A stretch of DNA of 22,649 nt from Treponema sp. (GTDB lineage: Bacteria; Spirochaetota; Spirochaetia; Treponematales; Treponemataceae). The stretch covers positions 1-22,649 of the forward strand of contig JAEDFA010000030.1 of assembly GCA_016293005.1 (NCBI GenBank). Reading direction: 5' to 3'. Position numbers and translations under genes: made by a program. Below, in pieces: positions 22,640 through 22,649 of the stretch (position 1 is the stretch's first letter; every line of letters starts with the position of its first letter). The notes below the pieces were generated by a model. It was not told the DNA's origin. It worked only from the letters and a program-made list of their open reading frames with translations, and ran no database searches.

Positions 22640-22649
22640 GAAGATTTTT

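Noticed and set aside
1..22649. CRISPR arrays, insertion sequences, phage or plasmid genes, tRNA/rRNA genes
   Set aside because: No regularly spaced repeats, transposase or integrase motifs, or tRNA cloverleaf-like segments were seen; the genes are ordinary chromosomal housekeeping and transport functions.

Overview
The window is AT-rich, densely packed bacterial DNA. It most likely comes from a host-associated anaerobic spirochaete of the Treponema type. That is an inference from gene content and gene style: an oxygen-sensitive class III ribonucleotide reductase, a SufU-type SUF operon in the order C-B-D-S-U, a three-gene BPD_transp_2-type importer with a lipoprotein binding subunit, and divergent CoaE and PolA sequences. 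No rRNA, tRNA, CRISPR array, transposase or phage gene was seen. No gene-free stretch exceeds 300 bases; the longest gaps (9042-9249 and 14334-14599) hold promoters and operator sites.

Left end (1-2494, + strand): a nitrogen-assimilation block. The 3' end of an ammonium transporter gene is fused in frame to a P-II signalling domain and closed by an intrinsic terminator. A promoter, a structured leader, a short type I glutamine synthetase gene and a gene for an ANTAR-domain RNA-binding regulator follow. The leader can fold into a hairpin with an A1/G4 hexaloop, the known kind of ANTAR target. That fold is mutually exclusive with a terminator-like hairpin just before the glnA ribosome binding site. 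This looks like a complete antitermination circuit with target and regulator side by side, and it is the most interesting item here.

2475-5959 (- strand): polA and coaE, translationally coupled through a TTGA overlap. coaE converges on the ANTAR gene with a 20-bp 3' overlap. 6106-6342 (+): a small orphan gene resembling DUF5348. 6386-9041 (-): nrdD-nrdG, with a strong promoter and two NrdR-box-like sites upstream.

9250-14333 (-): sufCBDSU, an Fe-S cluster assembly operon that would supply cofactors for enzymes such as NrdG. 14600-17370 (+): a lipoprotein/permease/ATPase importer operon with a near-consensus promoter. A perfect symmetric hairpin (17389-17434) separates it from the convergent gatC-gatA-gatB genes (17439-20873, -), which encode the glutamine-dependent tRNA amidotransferase.

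Right end: a gene for a small exported protein (-) and a gene for an AEC-family carrier (+) diverge from a 98-bp gap. In several genes here (polA, gatC, the exported protein, the AEC carrier) a -10 hexamer lies only 6-8 nt before the start codon and no Shine-Dalgarno is visible, which suggests leaderless mRNAs. Other genes in the window have clear Shine-Dalgarno sequences.
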